Shown here: positions 42,609 to 52,042 of the stretch, piece by piece
How positions within the stretch are numbered: position 1 is the stretch's first letter
Layout of the letters: every line of letters begins with the position of its first letter
NCBI GenBank assembly: GCA_002086835.1
Contig: MVIG01000003.1
Span: forward strand, 372,001 to 436,000
DNA from: Mycolicibacterium porcinum
GTDB lineage: Bacteria > Actinomycetota > Actinomycetes > Mycobacteriales > Mycobacteriaceae
Length of the DNA stretch: 64,000 nucleotides
Reading direction: 5' to 3'
Program-made: the position numbers and the translations under genes
Notes under the pieces: generated by a model
The model's input: only the letters and a program-made list of their open reading frames with translations
Told to the model about the DNA's origin: nothing
Database searches by the model: none

Positions 42609-43703
42609 ATGACTGCACTACCGCCAGCAGTTCCGGCGCCCGAGGCCGGTCCCGACGCCGGCGCCGTCTGGCATTACGGTGATCCGCTCGGTGAACAGCG
42701 CGCCGCCGCGAGTGCCGCGGTCTTGGTGGACCGCTCGCACCGCGCGGTCCTGACCCTGACCGGCAAGGATCGTCAGACGTGGCTGCACAGCATCTCCAGC
42801 CAGCACGTGAGCGCGTTGCCGGACGGCGCGGTGACCGAGAACCTGAGCCTGGATCTGCAGGGCCGTGTCGAAGATCACTGGATCCAGACCGAGCTCGACG
42901 GTACGACGTATCTGGACACCGAGCCGTGGCGGGGCGAACCGCTGCTGGCGTACCTGCGCAAGATGGTGTTCTGGGCCGACGTGCAGATCGAGCCGGCCGA
43001 CCTGGCGGTGCTGTCGTTGCTCGGCCCGGGGTTGGCCGACGAGCAGGTCCTCGAGGCCCTTGGCTGCGGGCAGCTGCCGCAGGAGGCGACTGCGGTGGCG
43101 CTGCCCGGCGGCGGGTTCCTGCGCCGGCTCCCTGCCCCGGGCATCGAATTGGACCTGGTGGTGCCGCGCACGTCGGCGGCCGAGTACACCCGGCGGCTGG
43201 CCGAGGCCGGTGTCCGGCCGGCCGGCGTCTGGGCCTATGAGGCGCACCGGGTGGCGGCCGGGCGACCTCGACTCGGGGTGGACACCGACGAGCGGACCAT
43301 CCCGCACGAGGTGGGTTGGATCGGTGGCCCCGGCATCGGGGCCGTCCATCTCGACAAGGGCTGCTATCGGGGCCAGGAGACCGTCGCACGCGTGCACAAC
43401 CTGGGTAAACCGCCCCGCATGCTGGTGATCCTGCAGCTCGACGGCTCGGCTGACCGGCCGGTGACCGGCGATGCGGTGACCGCGGGCGGTCGCAACGTCG
43501 GCCGGATCGGCACGGTGGTCGAACACGCCGACGAGGGTCCGATCGCGTTGGCCCTGCTCAAACGGGGCCTGCCGGTCGACACCGAGCTGATCGCCGGGGC
43601 CGAGGCGCAGGCGCCCGCCGTGATCGACCCGGATTCGATGCCGGAGGCGGATGCCACCGCCGGGGCCGGGCGCGCGGCTGTCGAGCGCCTCCGGGGCCGT
43701 TAA
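42609..43703 (+). CDS. ygfZ: Folate-binding YgfZ-family protein
   Basis: 364 residues related to glycine-cleavage T protein, with the YgfZ signature KGCYRGQE at about residue 253. YgfZ proteins use tetrahydrofolate to support Fe-S cluster enzymes. It corresponds to Rv0811c. TAGAGT ends 6 nt before ATG 42609, so the transcript is probably leaderless; the gene is divergent from the pabC-like gene (65 bp). Confidence 0.92.
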   Translation: MTALPPAVPAPEAGPDAGAVWHYGDPLGEQRAAASAAVLVDRSHRAVLTLTGKDRQTWLHSISSQHVSALPDGAVTENLSLDLQGRVEDHWIQTELDGTTYLDTEPWRGEPLLAYLRKMVFWADVQIEPADLAVLSLLGPGLADEQVLEALGCGQLPQEATAVALPGGGFLRRLPAPGIELDLVVPRTSAAEYTRRLAEAGVRPAGVWAYEAHRVAAGRPRLGVDTDERTIPHEVGWIGGPGIGAVHLDKGCYRGQETVARVHNLGKPPRMLVILQLDGSADRPVTGDAVTAGGRNVGRIGTVVEHADEGPIALALLKRGLPVDTELIAGAEAQAPAVIDPDSMPEADATAGAGRAAVERLRGR

Positions 43704-43788
43704 GCCGTGGAACTGGGCTCGAGCACGTAAACTCACTCGGTCACCGGCGACGTGACGACCGTCTCTGCGCGGATTCCGCGATTCCTGG

Positions 43789-43826
43789 GGACGGTCGTGC
43801 TGTTGTGCAATGAAGCACGACGGTCC
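43789..43826 (+). other. 13-bp hairpin in the leader of the DUF3073 gene
   Basis: GGACGGTCGTGCT (43789-43801) pairs with AGCACGACGGTCC (43814-43826) with one mismatch over a 12-nt loop. It lies in the 266-bp gap between ygfZ and DUF3073, 86 bp after the ygfZ stop. It could be the ygfZ terminator or part of a structured leader. Further down, CGGAGC/GCTCCG near 43918-43946 could form a second stem before the start codon. Confidence 0.5.
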
Positions 43827-43969
43827 GGGCCCCAGCCGCGCACCGTGAGGCAGGGCCTGACAGCACTTCGCGGGCGGGCACGGTAAAGTGTTGGCAGGAC
43901 AATAAAGACACACAGATCGGAGCCGCCTAGCAATTGGGCCGCTCCGTTATTGCGCGAGGGGGTCCCCCC

Positions 43970-44143
43970 ATGGGCCGCGGCCGGGCGAAGGCAAAGCAGA
44001 CCAAGGTGGCACGTGAGTTGAAGTACAGCTCACCGAACACCGACTTCAGTCAGCTCCAACGTGAGCTGTCGGGATCTCCCGATTCCGGTGACGTCAATGA
44101 CGACGCCGATGAATGGTCGGGTGAGGATGACTGGCGGCGCTGA
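43970..44143 (+). CDS. DUF3073 small basic/acidic protein
   Basis: 57 residues: MGRGRAKAKQTKVARELKYS then SPNTDFSQLQREL and an Asp/Glu-rich tail. This is the DUF3073 family (Rv0810c), conserved across actinobacteria, unknown function. ATG 43970 matches the family start; the longer frame from 43934 lies in the leader. Confidence 0.92.
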   Translation: MGRGRAKAKQTKVARELKYSSPNTDFSQLQRELSGSPDSGDVNDDADEWSGEDDWRR

Positions 44144-44225
44144 GCCGCCTGCATCCCGTCCCAGAACTTAGACACGGGTCGCGCTGGTTGCGCATGACGC
44201 TTACCAGCGCGACCTTGTCTACTGT

Positions 44226-45317
44226 CTAGAACCGCGGATGCTGTCCGACCAGCTGGGCGCGCACACTGTCCTTGCCGCCCTTCTTGACGGTTCCCAGCGT
44301 CCAGCAGTCCAGGTGCCGTGCGGTCAGGATGGCCAGCGCGCGATCGGTGTCCTCCGGGGCCACGACCGCGACCATCCCGACGCCCATGTTGAACGTCTTC
44401 TCCATCTCGGCACGCTCGATGCGTCCGCGCTGGGCGATCATCTGGAACACGGGTGCCGGGGTCCACGTGCCGCGGTCGAGTTCTGCCGTCAGTCCGTGGG
44501 GCACCACGCGCTCCAGGTTGCCCGCCAGCCCGCCACCGGTGACGTGACAGAACGTGCGCACCTGTGTCTCGGCGGCCAGCGCCAGGCAGTCCTTGGCGTA
44601 GATGCGGGTCGGTTCCAGGAGTTCCTCGCCGAGCGTGCGGCCGAATTCCTCGACGTGGCCGGCCAGGTTCATCCGGTCGATCTCCAGCAGCACCTTGCGG
44701 GCCAGCGAGTATCCGTTGGAGTGCAGTCCGCTGGACTTCATCGCGATGATCACGTCGCCGGGTCGGACCCGGTCGGGCCCGAGCACGTCGTCGGCCTCGA
44801 CGATGCCGACGCCGGTGGCGGAGATGTCGTAGTGGTCGGGTTCCATCAGCCCGGGATGCTCGGCCGTCTCGCCGCCCAGCAACGCACAGCCGGCCTGGAT
44901 ACAGCCTTCCGCGATGCCGGACACGATCGCGCTGACGCGTTCGGGGACGGTACGCCCGACGGCGATGTAGTCCTGCAGGAACAACGGCTCGGCGCCGCAC
45001 ACCACGAGGTCGTCGACCACCATCGCGACCAGGTCCAGCCCGACGGTGTCGTGCTTGTCCATGGCCTGTGCGACGGCGAGCTTGGTGCCCACGCCGTCGG
45101 TCGAGGAGGCGAGCACCGGCTCGCGGTACCCGCCGCGTAAGGCGAACAGCCCGGCAAAGCCGCCCAGGCCGCCCCGGACCTCCGGTCGGGTCGCCTTGGC
45201 GGCGAGAGGCTTGAAGAGTTCGACAGCGCGGTCACCGGCTTCGATATCGACCCCGGCTGACGCGTACGAAATGCTGTTGTGTTCGGCGATGCCGTGCTGT
45301 TCGGCGCCCTTAGTCAT
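44226..45317 (-). CDS. purM: Phosphoribosylformylglycinamidine cyclo-ligase
   Basis: 363 residues. The PurM ATP-binding motif DGVGTKLAVAQAMDKHDTVG and SSGLHSNGYSLARKVL, ALLGGETAEHPGLM and THVTGGGL-type block (CHVTGGGLAGNLERV) are present. It makes aminoimidazole ribotide from FGAM. It is downstream of purF on the same strand (84 bp gap). TAGCCT lies 8 nt before the ATG, so it may have its own leaderless promoter. Confidence 0.96.
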   Translation of the reverse strand: MTKGAEQHGIAEHNSISYASAGVDIEAGDRAVELFKPLAAKATRPEVRGGLGGFAGLFALRGGYREPVLASSTDGVGTKLAVAQAMDKHDTVGLDLVAMVVDDLVVCGAEPLFLQDYIAVGRTVPERVSAIVSGIAEGCIQAGCALLGGETAEHPGLMEPDHYDISATGVGIVEADDVLGPDRVRPGDVIIAMKSSGLHSNGYSLARKVLLEIDRMNLAGHVEEFGRTLGEELLEPTRIYAKDCLALAAETQVRTFCHVTGGGLAGNLERVVPHGLTAELDRGTWTPAPVFQMIAQRGRIERAEMEKTFNMGVGMVAVVAPEDTDRALAILTARHLDCWTLGTVKKGGKDSVRAQLVGQHPRF

Positions 45318-45401
45318 CGCAAGCTAGGCTACCGCCCCGCTGTTGCGGGGGTACAGCGCAGGAGGTGTTAAGGACCCCTCAAGGGCGCCGGGGCCAGGAC
45401 C

Positions 45402-46943
45402 TCAGGGCCTGCGCAGTGCCGATGCGTTGTCGTTCTCGGCCTGCAGCGGGACGCCGGTGCGGGCCGCGGTGGCCAGCATGTGCTCGATGACGTTCTTGCC
45501 GAGCGCAGTCTCGCCGGGAAGTTCGATCGGGTAGTTCCCGTCGAAGCAGGCCGAGCACAGCCGGGTCGGCGGCTGTTCGGTGGCCGCGATCATGCCCTGC
45601 TGCGAGATGTAGCCGAGGCTGTCGGCGCCGATGGCGTGCCGTACCGCCTCCAGCATCTCGCCCGGGTGCTCGGCGGATGCGGCGTTGGCGATGAGCTCGG
45701 CCGGGGTGGCGAAGTCGATCCCGTAGAAGCAGGGCCATTTCACCGGCGGCGAGGCGATCCGGACGTGGACCTCCAGCGCCCCGGCCTCACGCAGCATGCG
45801 GACCAGTGCGCGCTGGGTGTTGCCGCGCACGATCGAGTCGTCGACGACGATGAGCCGCTTACCGCGGATCACCTCGCGCAGCGGGTTGAGCTTGAGCCGG
45901 ATGCCGAGCTGCCGGATGGTCTGGGAGGGCTGGATGAAGGTGCGGCCCACGTAGGCGTTCTTCATCAGGCCCTGACCGAACGGGATCCCCGATTCCTGGG
46001 CGTAGCCGACGGCAGCCGGCGTTCCGGACTCGGGGACACCGATCACCAGGTCGGCGTCGATCGGGTGCTCGCGGGCCAGCCGGCGGCCGATGTCGACGCG
46101 CGTGGCGTGCACGGAGCGGCCCACCAGCGTGCTGTCCGGGCGGGCCAGGTAGACGTATTCGAAGACGCAGCCCTTGGGCTCGGGGTTGGCGAATCGCGTG
46201 GAGCGCACACCGTCGGCGTCGATGGCCAGCAGTTCACCGGGTTCGATGTCACGGACGAACGAGGCGCCGACGATGTCGAGCGCGGCGGTCTCCGAGGCCA
46301 CCACCCAGCCCCGGTCGAGCCGGCCGAGGGCCAGCGGGCGCACCCCGTGCGGGTCGCGCGCGGCGTAGAGGGTGTTCTCGTCCATGAAGGTCAGGCAGAA
46401 CGCGCCGCGCACCTTGGGCAGCAGTTCCAGGGCGGCCTGCTCCAGCGTGGCGTCGGCCGCACCGTGCGCCAGCAGCGCACCGAGGATGTCGGAGTCGGTG
46501 GTGGCTGCCATGCCACCGGCCGGCTTCATGTCGATCAGTCCGGCTTCGCGGGCCTGGGCGGCCAGGTCGGCGGTGTTGACGAGATTGCCGTTGTGTCCGA
46601 GCGCGACGCCCGTCCCCGCAGCGGTGTTCCGGAACACCGGCTGGGCGTTCTCCCAGGTGGTGGAGCCGGTCGTGGAGTAGCGACAGTGACCGACGGCGAC
46701 GTGTCCCGGCATCGCGGCCAGGGTCTGCTCGTCGAACACCTGGCTGACCAGGCCGAGATCTTTGAACACCAGAATCTGAGAGCCGTCGGACACGGCGATG
46801 CCCGCGGCTTCCTGGCCACGGTGCTGCAGTGCGTACAGGCCGTAGTACGTGAGCTTGGCGACGTCTTCACCCGGGGCCCAGACCCCGAATACGCCGCACT
46901 CCTCGCGCGGTTCGTTCTCGTCGTCGAGTTGCTGGCCAGTCAC
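45402..46943 (-). CDS. purF: Amidophosphoribosyltransferase
   Basis: 513 residues. After a short propeptide the Ntn catalytic Cys appears in REECGVFGVW (about Cys16). The glutaminase GHCRYSTTGS and HNGNL motifs, the PRPP loop RLIVVDDSIVRGNTQRALVR, and Fe-S cluster cysteines (CFYGIDF; LCSACFDGNYP) are all visible. First committed step of purine synthesis. It starts with GTG; TAGACT about 45 bp upstream is a probable -10. Confidence 0.97.
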   Translation of the reverse strand: MTGQQLDDENEPREECGVFGVWAPGEDVAKLTYYGLYALQHRGQEAAGIAVSDGSQILVFKDLGLVSQVFDEQTLAAMPGHVAVGHCRYSTTGSTTWENAQPVFRNTAAGTGVALGHNGNLVNTADLAAQAREAGLIDMKPAGGMAATTDSDILGALLAHGAADATLEQAALELLPKVRGAFCLTFMDENTLYAARDPHGVRPLALGRLDRGWVVASETAALDIVGASFVRDIEPGELLAIDADGVRSTRFANPEPKGCVFEYVYLARPDSTLVGRSVHATRVDIGRRLAREHPIDADLVIGVPESGTPAAVGYAQESGIPFGQGLMKNAYVGRTFIQPSQTIRQLGIRLKLNPLREVIRGKRLIVVDDSIVRGNTQRALVRMLREAGALEVHVRIASPPVKWPCFYGIDFATPAELIANAASAEHPGEMLEAVRHAIGADSLGYISQQGMIAATEQPPTRLCSACFDGNYPIELPGETALGKNVIEHMLATAARTGVPLQAENDNASALRRP

Positions 46944-47156
46944 GATAGGGCTGCTCCCGGGGCGCGCGGTTTGGTGACGTAACTGAGTCTACGGTCCCGG
47001 CGGGCCAACAAAAGAATCGAATGGCCGGTCTGGCACCGGCTTTTGCAACGCCGGGCGCCGCGGTCGTCATTCCCGCACCGGTGCGCCGGGGTGTGGCCGG
47101 CCGTACCCGGATTAGTCGGGATAACCCCATCGCCCCACTACATGCCAACGGCAAGG

Positions 47157-48509
47157 ATGGATTTCGTGACGCGCCAACTCTCCGAGACGCCGGCAACCGA
47201 TCCCCTTGATTCCGAAGCGGAACCCGAGCCGCAACCGTGGCCGGAGGTGACGAAGATCGCATTCCGGTTCTGCTTCCTGTACTTCGGCCTGTTCTGCCTG
47301 TTGTTCGCGCAGATCACCTTCGCCTTCTTGGGGATCGTGGGGCATTGGCTGCCGGACCGGGCGGTGATGTGGCAGATGACCGTCCTGGGCCCGGTGGTGC
47401 GGTGGGTCGGCAGCCACGTCTTCGGCGTCGAGGCGGTGCTGCATCAGGACTCGGGCAGCGGGGACCAGGCCGCGATCTGGGTGATGATCTTCTGCCTGCT
47501 GGTGTTCGCGGTGGCCGGCACGGCGGTGTGGTCATGGGTGGACCGACAGCGCCACGACTACACGCGGCTGTGGGCCTGGTTCCTGACGTTCGTGCGGCTG
47601 TGCGTCGCCGGCCAGATGCTGTTCTACGGGTTCGCCAAGCTGGTGCCGACGCAGATGCCCGCCCCACCGCTGGCGGCGTTGCTGCGCCCGTACGGCGAGT
47701 TCAGCCCGGCGTCGGTGCTGTGGCTCCAGGTCGGCAGCTCCTACCCGTACGAGATGGCGCTCGGCGCGGTCGAGGTGGTCGCCGGGCTGTTGCTGTTCGT
47801 ACCCCGGACCGGAACGCTGGGCGCCCTGCTGGGCGTGGCCAGCATGGTTCAGGTGTTCCTGCTGAACATGACGTTCGACGTGCCGGTGAAGATCCTGTCC
47901 GGACATCTCCTGCTGATGGGGCTGGTGCTGCTGGCCCCGCAGTACCGCCGGCTGGCCGACTTCCTGGTGCTGCAGCGCGCCACCGAACCCGCCGTCCAAC
48001 CCGAACTGTTCACCGGCGCGCGGGCCAACACCATCGCCGCCCGGGCTCAGACCGTACTCGGTATCTGGATGGTCGCCGGTTGTGTCCTGACCAGCTGGCA
48101 GAGCTGGAGCGAGTACGGCGGTGGTCGCGTCAAACCCGAGCTGTACGGCATCTGGACGGTGAGCCGCTTCGACGTCGACGGCAAGACGGCACCGCCGCTG
48201 ACCACCGACCAGTTCCGTTGGCAGCGAGTCGTTTTCGACCTGCCCGAGCTGGTCACCTACCAACGGATGGGTGGTGAAATGGTCGATGCGCCGGTCAAGG
48301 TCGACGGGAACAACCTCACGGTGTCGGGGCCGGACGGCTCGGCCCTGGCCACGCTCACCGCGTCCCGGCCGACGCCTGAGCAGCTGCAGCTCAGGGGCGA
48401 GTTGTCCGGTCGCCCCGTCTCGATCTGGCTGGACCGGCTGAACCTCAACCAGTTCACCCTGCGGAACCGGGGCTTTCACTGGGTGCAGGAGTATCCGTAT
48501 TTCCGGTGA
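47157..48509 (+). CDS. DoxX-like multi-pass membrane protein
   Basis: About 450 residues (ATG 47157; 47142 is an alternative). At least seven membrane helices are seen, with a DoxX-like core in the middle (FVRLCVAGQMLFYGFAKLVP; ALGAVEVVAGLLLFVPRTG; VPVKILSGHLLLMGLVLLAP). The C-terminal ~130 residues are soluble, with lipocalin-like strands (YGIWTVSRFDVDGKTAPPL; QLRGELSGRPVSIWLDRL). Function is unknown. It is divergent from purF. Confidence 0.82.
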   Translation: MDFVTRQLSETPATDPLDSEAEPEPQPWPEVTKIAFRFCFLYFGLFCLLFAQITFAFLGIVGHWLPDRAVMWQMTVLGPVVRWVGSHVFGVEAVLHQDSGSGDQAAIWVMIFCLLVFAVAGTAVWSWVDRQRHDYTRLWAWFLTFVRLCVAGQMLFYGFAKLVPTQMPAPPLAALLRPYGEFSPASVLWLQVGSSYPYEMALGAVEVVAGLLLFVPRTGTLGALLGVASMVQVFLLNMTFDVPVKILSGHLLLMGLVLLAPQYRRLADFLVLQRATEPAVQPELFTGARANTIAARAQTVLGIWMVAGCVLTSWQSWSEYGGGRVKPELYGIWTVSRFDVDGKTAPPLTTDQFRWQRVVFDLPELVTYQRMGGEMVDAPVKVDGNNLTVSGPDGSALATLTASRPTPEQLQLRGELSGRPVSIWLDRLNLNQFTLRNRGFHWVQEYPYFR

Positions 48510-48510
48510 C

Positions 48511-48897
48511 TCACAACCCCAGCGGTACCAACGGCAGCCACCGGGCCACCTCACCGGCCCGGGATCCCGACATCTGCACCGCGGCACCGGCGTCGGCCAG
48601 ATCGAGAAGTCCGGTGGCCAGCAGCAGCCAGGTCCGCGAGTCGGTTTCCACGACGTTGGGCGGGTTGCCGCGGGTGTGCCGGGGGCCTTCGATGCACTGC
48701 ACCGCGACGAAGGGCGGGACCCTCACCTCGACGCTGGCGCCCGGGGCCAGCGCGGCCAGGGTGCGCGCGGTCAGGCGGACCGCCTCGGCCAGTTCGGCGC
48801 GGGTGGGTTCGGCGCTGGTCGGCTCACGTAGCCAGTCGGCCACGGCGGCGACCGCCGCCCTGGTCTTTTGCGGATCTACACTGCCTCGCGCGGCCAT
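48511..48897 (-). CDS. Sterol carrier family protein (Rv0807-like)
   Basis: 128 residues: VDPQKTRAAVAAVADWLREP, LTARTLAALAPGASVEVRVP, PFVAVQCIEGPRHTRGNPPN and a C-terminal domain resembling SCP/MDMPI-type lipid-carrier proteins. It matches the small conserved Rv0807 beside purF in M. tuberculosis. ATG 48897 starts the domain; longer upstream frames are shadows of the MCE gene. Convergent with the DoxX-like gene (1-bp gap). Confidence 0.82.
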   Translation of the reverse strand: MAARGSVDPQKTRAAVAAVADWLREPTSAEPTRAELAEAVRLTARTLAALAPGASVEVRVPPFVAVQCIEGPRHTRGNPPNVVETDSRTWLLLATGLLDLADAGAAVQMSGSRAGEVARWLPLVPLGL

Positions 48898-48915
48898 GCC
48901 ATAGAGTCTCGCAAA

Positions 48916-50124
48916 GTGTTTGCCGATCACCGTCATCCGCCGTATCGCACGGCTGGTGCAGTGCTCTTGGCGATTCTCGCGCTGGTACTCGGGTTGATAG
49001 TGGCGCAGTTCCGTGGCGCTTTCGAACCCAAGACGCCGCTGACGCTGCTTGCCTCGCGGGCCGGCCTGGTTCTGGATCCGGGTTCGAAGGTGACCTACAA
49101 CGGCGTGCCGATCGGCCGGGTTGGCGCGGTGGGCACTGACGGCGGGGACCCGGTGCGGGCTCTGGTGCGGCTCGACATCGAGCCCAAGTACCTGGACCTC
49201 CTGCCTGCCAACGTCCAGACCTCGATCCAGGCGACCACCGTGTTCGGCAACAAGTACGTGGCCTTCACCGCGCCGGAACATCCGAGTCCGCAGCGGATTT
49301 CGAACTCCACCCCGATCGACGTCACGGCGGTCACGACAGAGTTCAATACGTTGTTCGAGACCATCACCGCGATCACCGAACAGGTCGACCCGATCAAGCT
49401 GAACCAGACCCTGTCCGCCACCGCCCAGGCACTGACCGGCCTTGGCGGCGCGTTCGGACAGTCCCTTGCCGACGGCAACACCATCCTGGCCGATCTGAAC
49501 CCGCGCATGCCTGCGCTGCGCCACGACATCGCCGCGCTGGCCGACCTCGGCGCGCGCTACGCGGAGGCCGGGCCGGATCTGTTCGACGGCCTGGGTCATG
49601 CCGCGCGCAGTGCTGCCACCTTCAACTCCCAGCGTGGTCAGCTCGACGCCGCGCTGGTCGCGGCGATCGGTTTCGCCGGGACCGGTTCCGACATCCTCGA
49701 GCGCGGCGGTCCGTATCTGCAGCGCGGCGCGCAGGACCTGATCCCGACGTCGCAGCTGTTCGACGCCTATCAGGGCCAGCTGTTCTGCACCATCCGCAAC
49801 TACCACGACGTCGCACCCGCCTTCTATGCGACGTTCGGCGGTGACAACGGCTATTCGTTCGACAGCACGGGGACGCTGTCGAGCATCGGCGTGGGCAATG
49901 CCTACGCGTATCCGGACAATCTGCCGCGGGTCAATGCCAAGGGCGGCCCCGAGGGCAAGCCCGGCTGCTGGAAACCGATCACCAAGGACCTGTGGCCCGC
50001 GCCGTATCTGGTGATGGACACCGGTTTGTCGATCGCACCGTACAACCATGTCGAACTGGGCTCGCCGATCTTCACCGACTATGTCTGGGGCCGGCAGATC
50101 GGTGAGCCCACGATCAATCCGTGA
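48916..50124 (+). CDS. MCE family protein (MceA-type), orphan
   Basis: 402 residues from GTG 48916, with TAGAGT 8 nt upstream (leaderless). The N-terminal membrane helix (AGAVLLAILALVLGLIVAQF) is followed by the MlaD/MCE domain (about 40-120: GLVLDPGSKVTYNGVPIGRV; IQATTVFGNKYVAF) and the long helical needle region. It ends with PYLVMDTGLSIAPYNHVELG, as MceA proteins do. MCE proteins form lipid-transport tubes with YrbE permeases. No yrbE or other mce gene is in this window, so it is solitary here. Confidence 0.9.
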   Translation: MFADHRHPPYRTAGAVLLAILALVLGLIVAQFRGAFEPKTPLTLLASRAGLVLDPGSKVTYNGVPIGRVGAVGTDGGDPVRALVRLDIEPKYLDLLPANVQTSIQATTVFGNKYVAFTAPEHPSPQRISNSTPIDVTAVTTEFNTLFETITAITEQVDPIKLNQTLSATAQALTGLGGAFGQSLADGNTILADLNPRMPALRHDIAALADLGARYAEAGPDLFDGLGHAARSAATFNSQRGQLDAALVAAIGFAGTGSDILERGGPYLQRGAQDLIPTSQLFDAYQGQLFCTIRNYHDVAPAFYATFGGDNGYSFDSTGTLSSIGVGNAYAYPDNLPRVNAKGGPEGKPGCWKPITKDLWPAPYLVMDTGLSIAPYNHVELGSPIFTDYVWGRQIGEPTINP

Positions 50125-50202
50125 CCGCTCTACGATCTTGTCCGAGGTCGTTGCACGAAAAGGGGATTTGTGAACGCGTCGCCGGATCAAGAAGTCTGAT
50201 CG

Positions 50203-51471
50203 ATGCCCAAACGCGCAGTTCCGGCGAGCCCTGAGCGGCTCTCAGCCTGGCCCCCACCGCTGCCTTCATGGCGGGCCCTCGGCCTGTCGCTCGCGCCCAT
50301 CGCGACCGCGGCGTTCAACGGGGTGGCCGGGCTGTGCGCCGCGGCCATCGCCGCGGTGCTGATCTTCGCGTTCGCCCGGCTGCATCGGCATGCCCCGCAG
50401 GCCGTGTCGACGGGGGATCTGGTCGCCTCCACCGTGGGGCCGAACGCCGGGCGGTTCACCAGCCTCGTCCAGCTGGCAGCCTATGTGCTGCTGGGTGTGG
50501 GCGCCGCGCTCAGCCTCGCGCTGCAACCGTTGACCGGGGCACCGGACCTGGAGACCGCGCTCGCCGGCTGGTGGTGGCCCGGCTGGTCGGTAGCCGTGGT
50601 GGTCATCGCCGGCGCGGTGGTCGCCTACCTGCCGACACGGGCGGTGGGTGCGACGGCTGCCGCGCTGGCCGGTGTGGGCCTGCTGGTCTTCCTCTACCTG
50701 GCACTGGCGATCGTGGCGCGGGTGGCGTCCGGCACACCTCCGATGGAGTTCGGCGGGCCCACCCCGGCCGATTCGGTCCTGCTGGTGGCTGCGGCGGCCA
50801 TTCCGCTCGGCCTGGGGTTGGTGGGATTCGAGGCCGCCACCGTGGTCAGCGGCCGCCTGGTGTCCGTGGCGCGCCCGGTGGGCGCCGCGGTGGCGATCAC
50901 CGCGCTGATCGCGGTCGCCCTGCTGCTGGCCGCCAACCTCGGCGCCACCGGCGGGTTCTACCCGACCGCCGCGAACCTTGCGCCGATCGTCTCCGAGTTC
51001 TACTCCGACGCCGGGTACTACTGGGTCACCACGGGGGCGTTGTGTCTGGCGTCGGCCGCGCTGCTGGCCCTGATGTGGGCGGCCACCCGGGTGGCGGGCC
51101 GGCTGTTCGGCGCAGGCCCGGAGGTGGCGATCCTGGTACCCGCGGTGATGGCCGTGCTGGCCGTGACGTTCAGCCGGTTCCAGGATCACGTCGGCCGGCT
51201 GCAGACAGCGGTCCCGGCACTGCTCCTGCTGGTGGTCTATGTGCTTGTCACCGAGGCCAATTCGCGTATCGACGGGTCCGCGGCCGCGCAGCAGGCACCG
51301 CGGGTGGTCCTGACCGTGGTGGTGGTCTGTGTGGTTTTGATCCCGCTGCGGGTCACCGATTTCGCGGCACCCACGTTGTTGCCGCTGGCGGTCACGGCTG
51401 CGATCCTGGCGCTGGCCGCGCTGCTGGCCCGGCTTGGGCGGCCAGCGCAGCCAGCGCCCCTGCCTCGTTGA
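50203..51471 (+). CDS. APC-type permease-like membrane protein
   Basis: 422 residues with about 11-12 hydrophobic helices. The start LSLAPIATAAFNGVAGLCAA and the segment FEAATVVSGRLVSVARPVGA resemble amino acid-polyamine-organocation transporters (an FE-x2-A motif in helix 6). Substrate unknown. Its 3' end overlaps the convergent CPBP gene by 80 bp, an unusually long convergent overlap; both frames look coding. Confidence 0.75.
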   Translation: MPKRAVPASPERLSAWPPPLPSWRALGLSLAPIATAAFNGVAGLCAAAIAAVLIFAFARLHRHAPQAVSTGDLVASTVGPNAGRFTSLVQLAAYVLLGVGAALSLALQPLTGAPDLETALAGWWWPGWSVAVVVIAGAVVAYLPTRAVGATAAALAGVGLLVFLYLALAIVARVASGTPPMEFGGPTPADSVLLVAAAAIPLGLGLVGFEAATVVSGRLVSVARPVGAAVAITALIAVALLLAANLGATGGFYPTAANLAPIVSEFYSDAGYYWVTTGALCLASAALLALMWAATRVAGRLFGAGPEVAILVPAVMAVLAVTFSRFQDHVGRLQTAVPALLLLVVYVLVTEANSRIDGSAAAQQAPRVVLTVVVVCVVLIPLRVTDFAAPTLLPLAVTAAILALAALLARLGRPAQPAPLPR

Positions 51472-52042
51472 TCGCCAGGTGCGCCAGCATCGGCGCGGCC
51501 AGGCCGGCCGTGCGCTGCGCGAGCCAGCCGAACGCCCATCCCGCGAGTCCGGTGACCACGACGGTGGGGATCACGGGTTGACCTGCGGCGCGGGCGTCGG
51601 CGATGTGGGACAGCCCGAACGCGGTGGCCTGCAGCAGCTGACCGCCTGCCGGGCCGAACGCCTCGGCGCCGGCCTTGCCGAGCGCGCCGCGGAATGCGGC
51701 CTCCTCCGGCCAGACGGTCCCCAGCGGGATCCGCAGCGCCAGCCACCGGCCCGGTTGTTCGGGCAGCATCTTGCGGCGCATCCCGGTCCGCACCATCGGC
51801 ACCGCCGAGGTCGCCGCGACACCTGCGCTCACCACGGTCGCGGCGGCCGCCCCCGCGCGCAGACCCGACCACACCGACGGCGGCCGTAACCCGGGCCGAG
51901 CGCCGGTGGCGGCCATCAGCGCGCCGCCCAGACCCGCCCGCACCAGCGGCTGCCACCGAGCCGGCAGCCGGGGGTCGACCAGGCCGTTCCAGGCGACCAG
52001 ACCCACGGCCAGCGTCACCGCACGAATCCGGCTGGCCTGCAT
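51392..52042 (-). CDS. CPBP family intramembrane glutamic endopeptidase
   Basis: 216 residues with membrane helices and CPBP motifs EEAAFRG (motif 1), FGLSHIADA (motif 2 His) and HLAINEAG (motif 3 His/Asn). It corresponds to Rv0804. The start ATG overlaps the stop of the upstream hydrolase gene by one base (TGATG), so it is the third gene of a purL operon. The Ala/Pro-rich C-terminus is the part overlapping the convergent permease. Confidence 0.87.
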   Translation of the reverse strand: MQASRIRAVTLAVGLVAWNGLVDPRLPARWQPLVRAGLGGALMAATGARPGLRPPSVWSGLRAGAAAATVVSAGVAATSAVPMVRTGMRRKMLPEQPGRWLALRIPLGTVWPEEAAFRGALGKAGAEAFGPAGGQLLQATAFGLSHIADARAAGQPVIPTVVVTGLAGWAFGWLAQRTAGLAAPMLAHLAINEAGALAALAAQAGPAARPAPGSQP

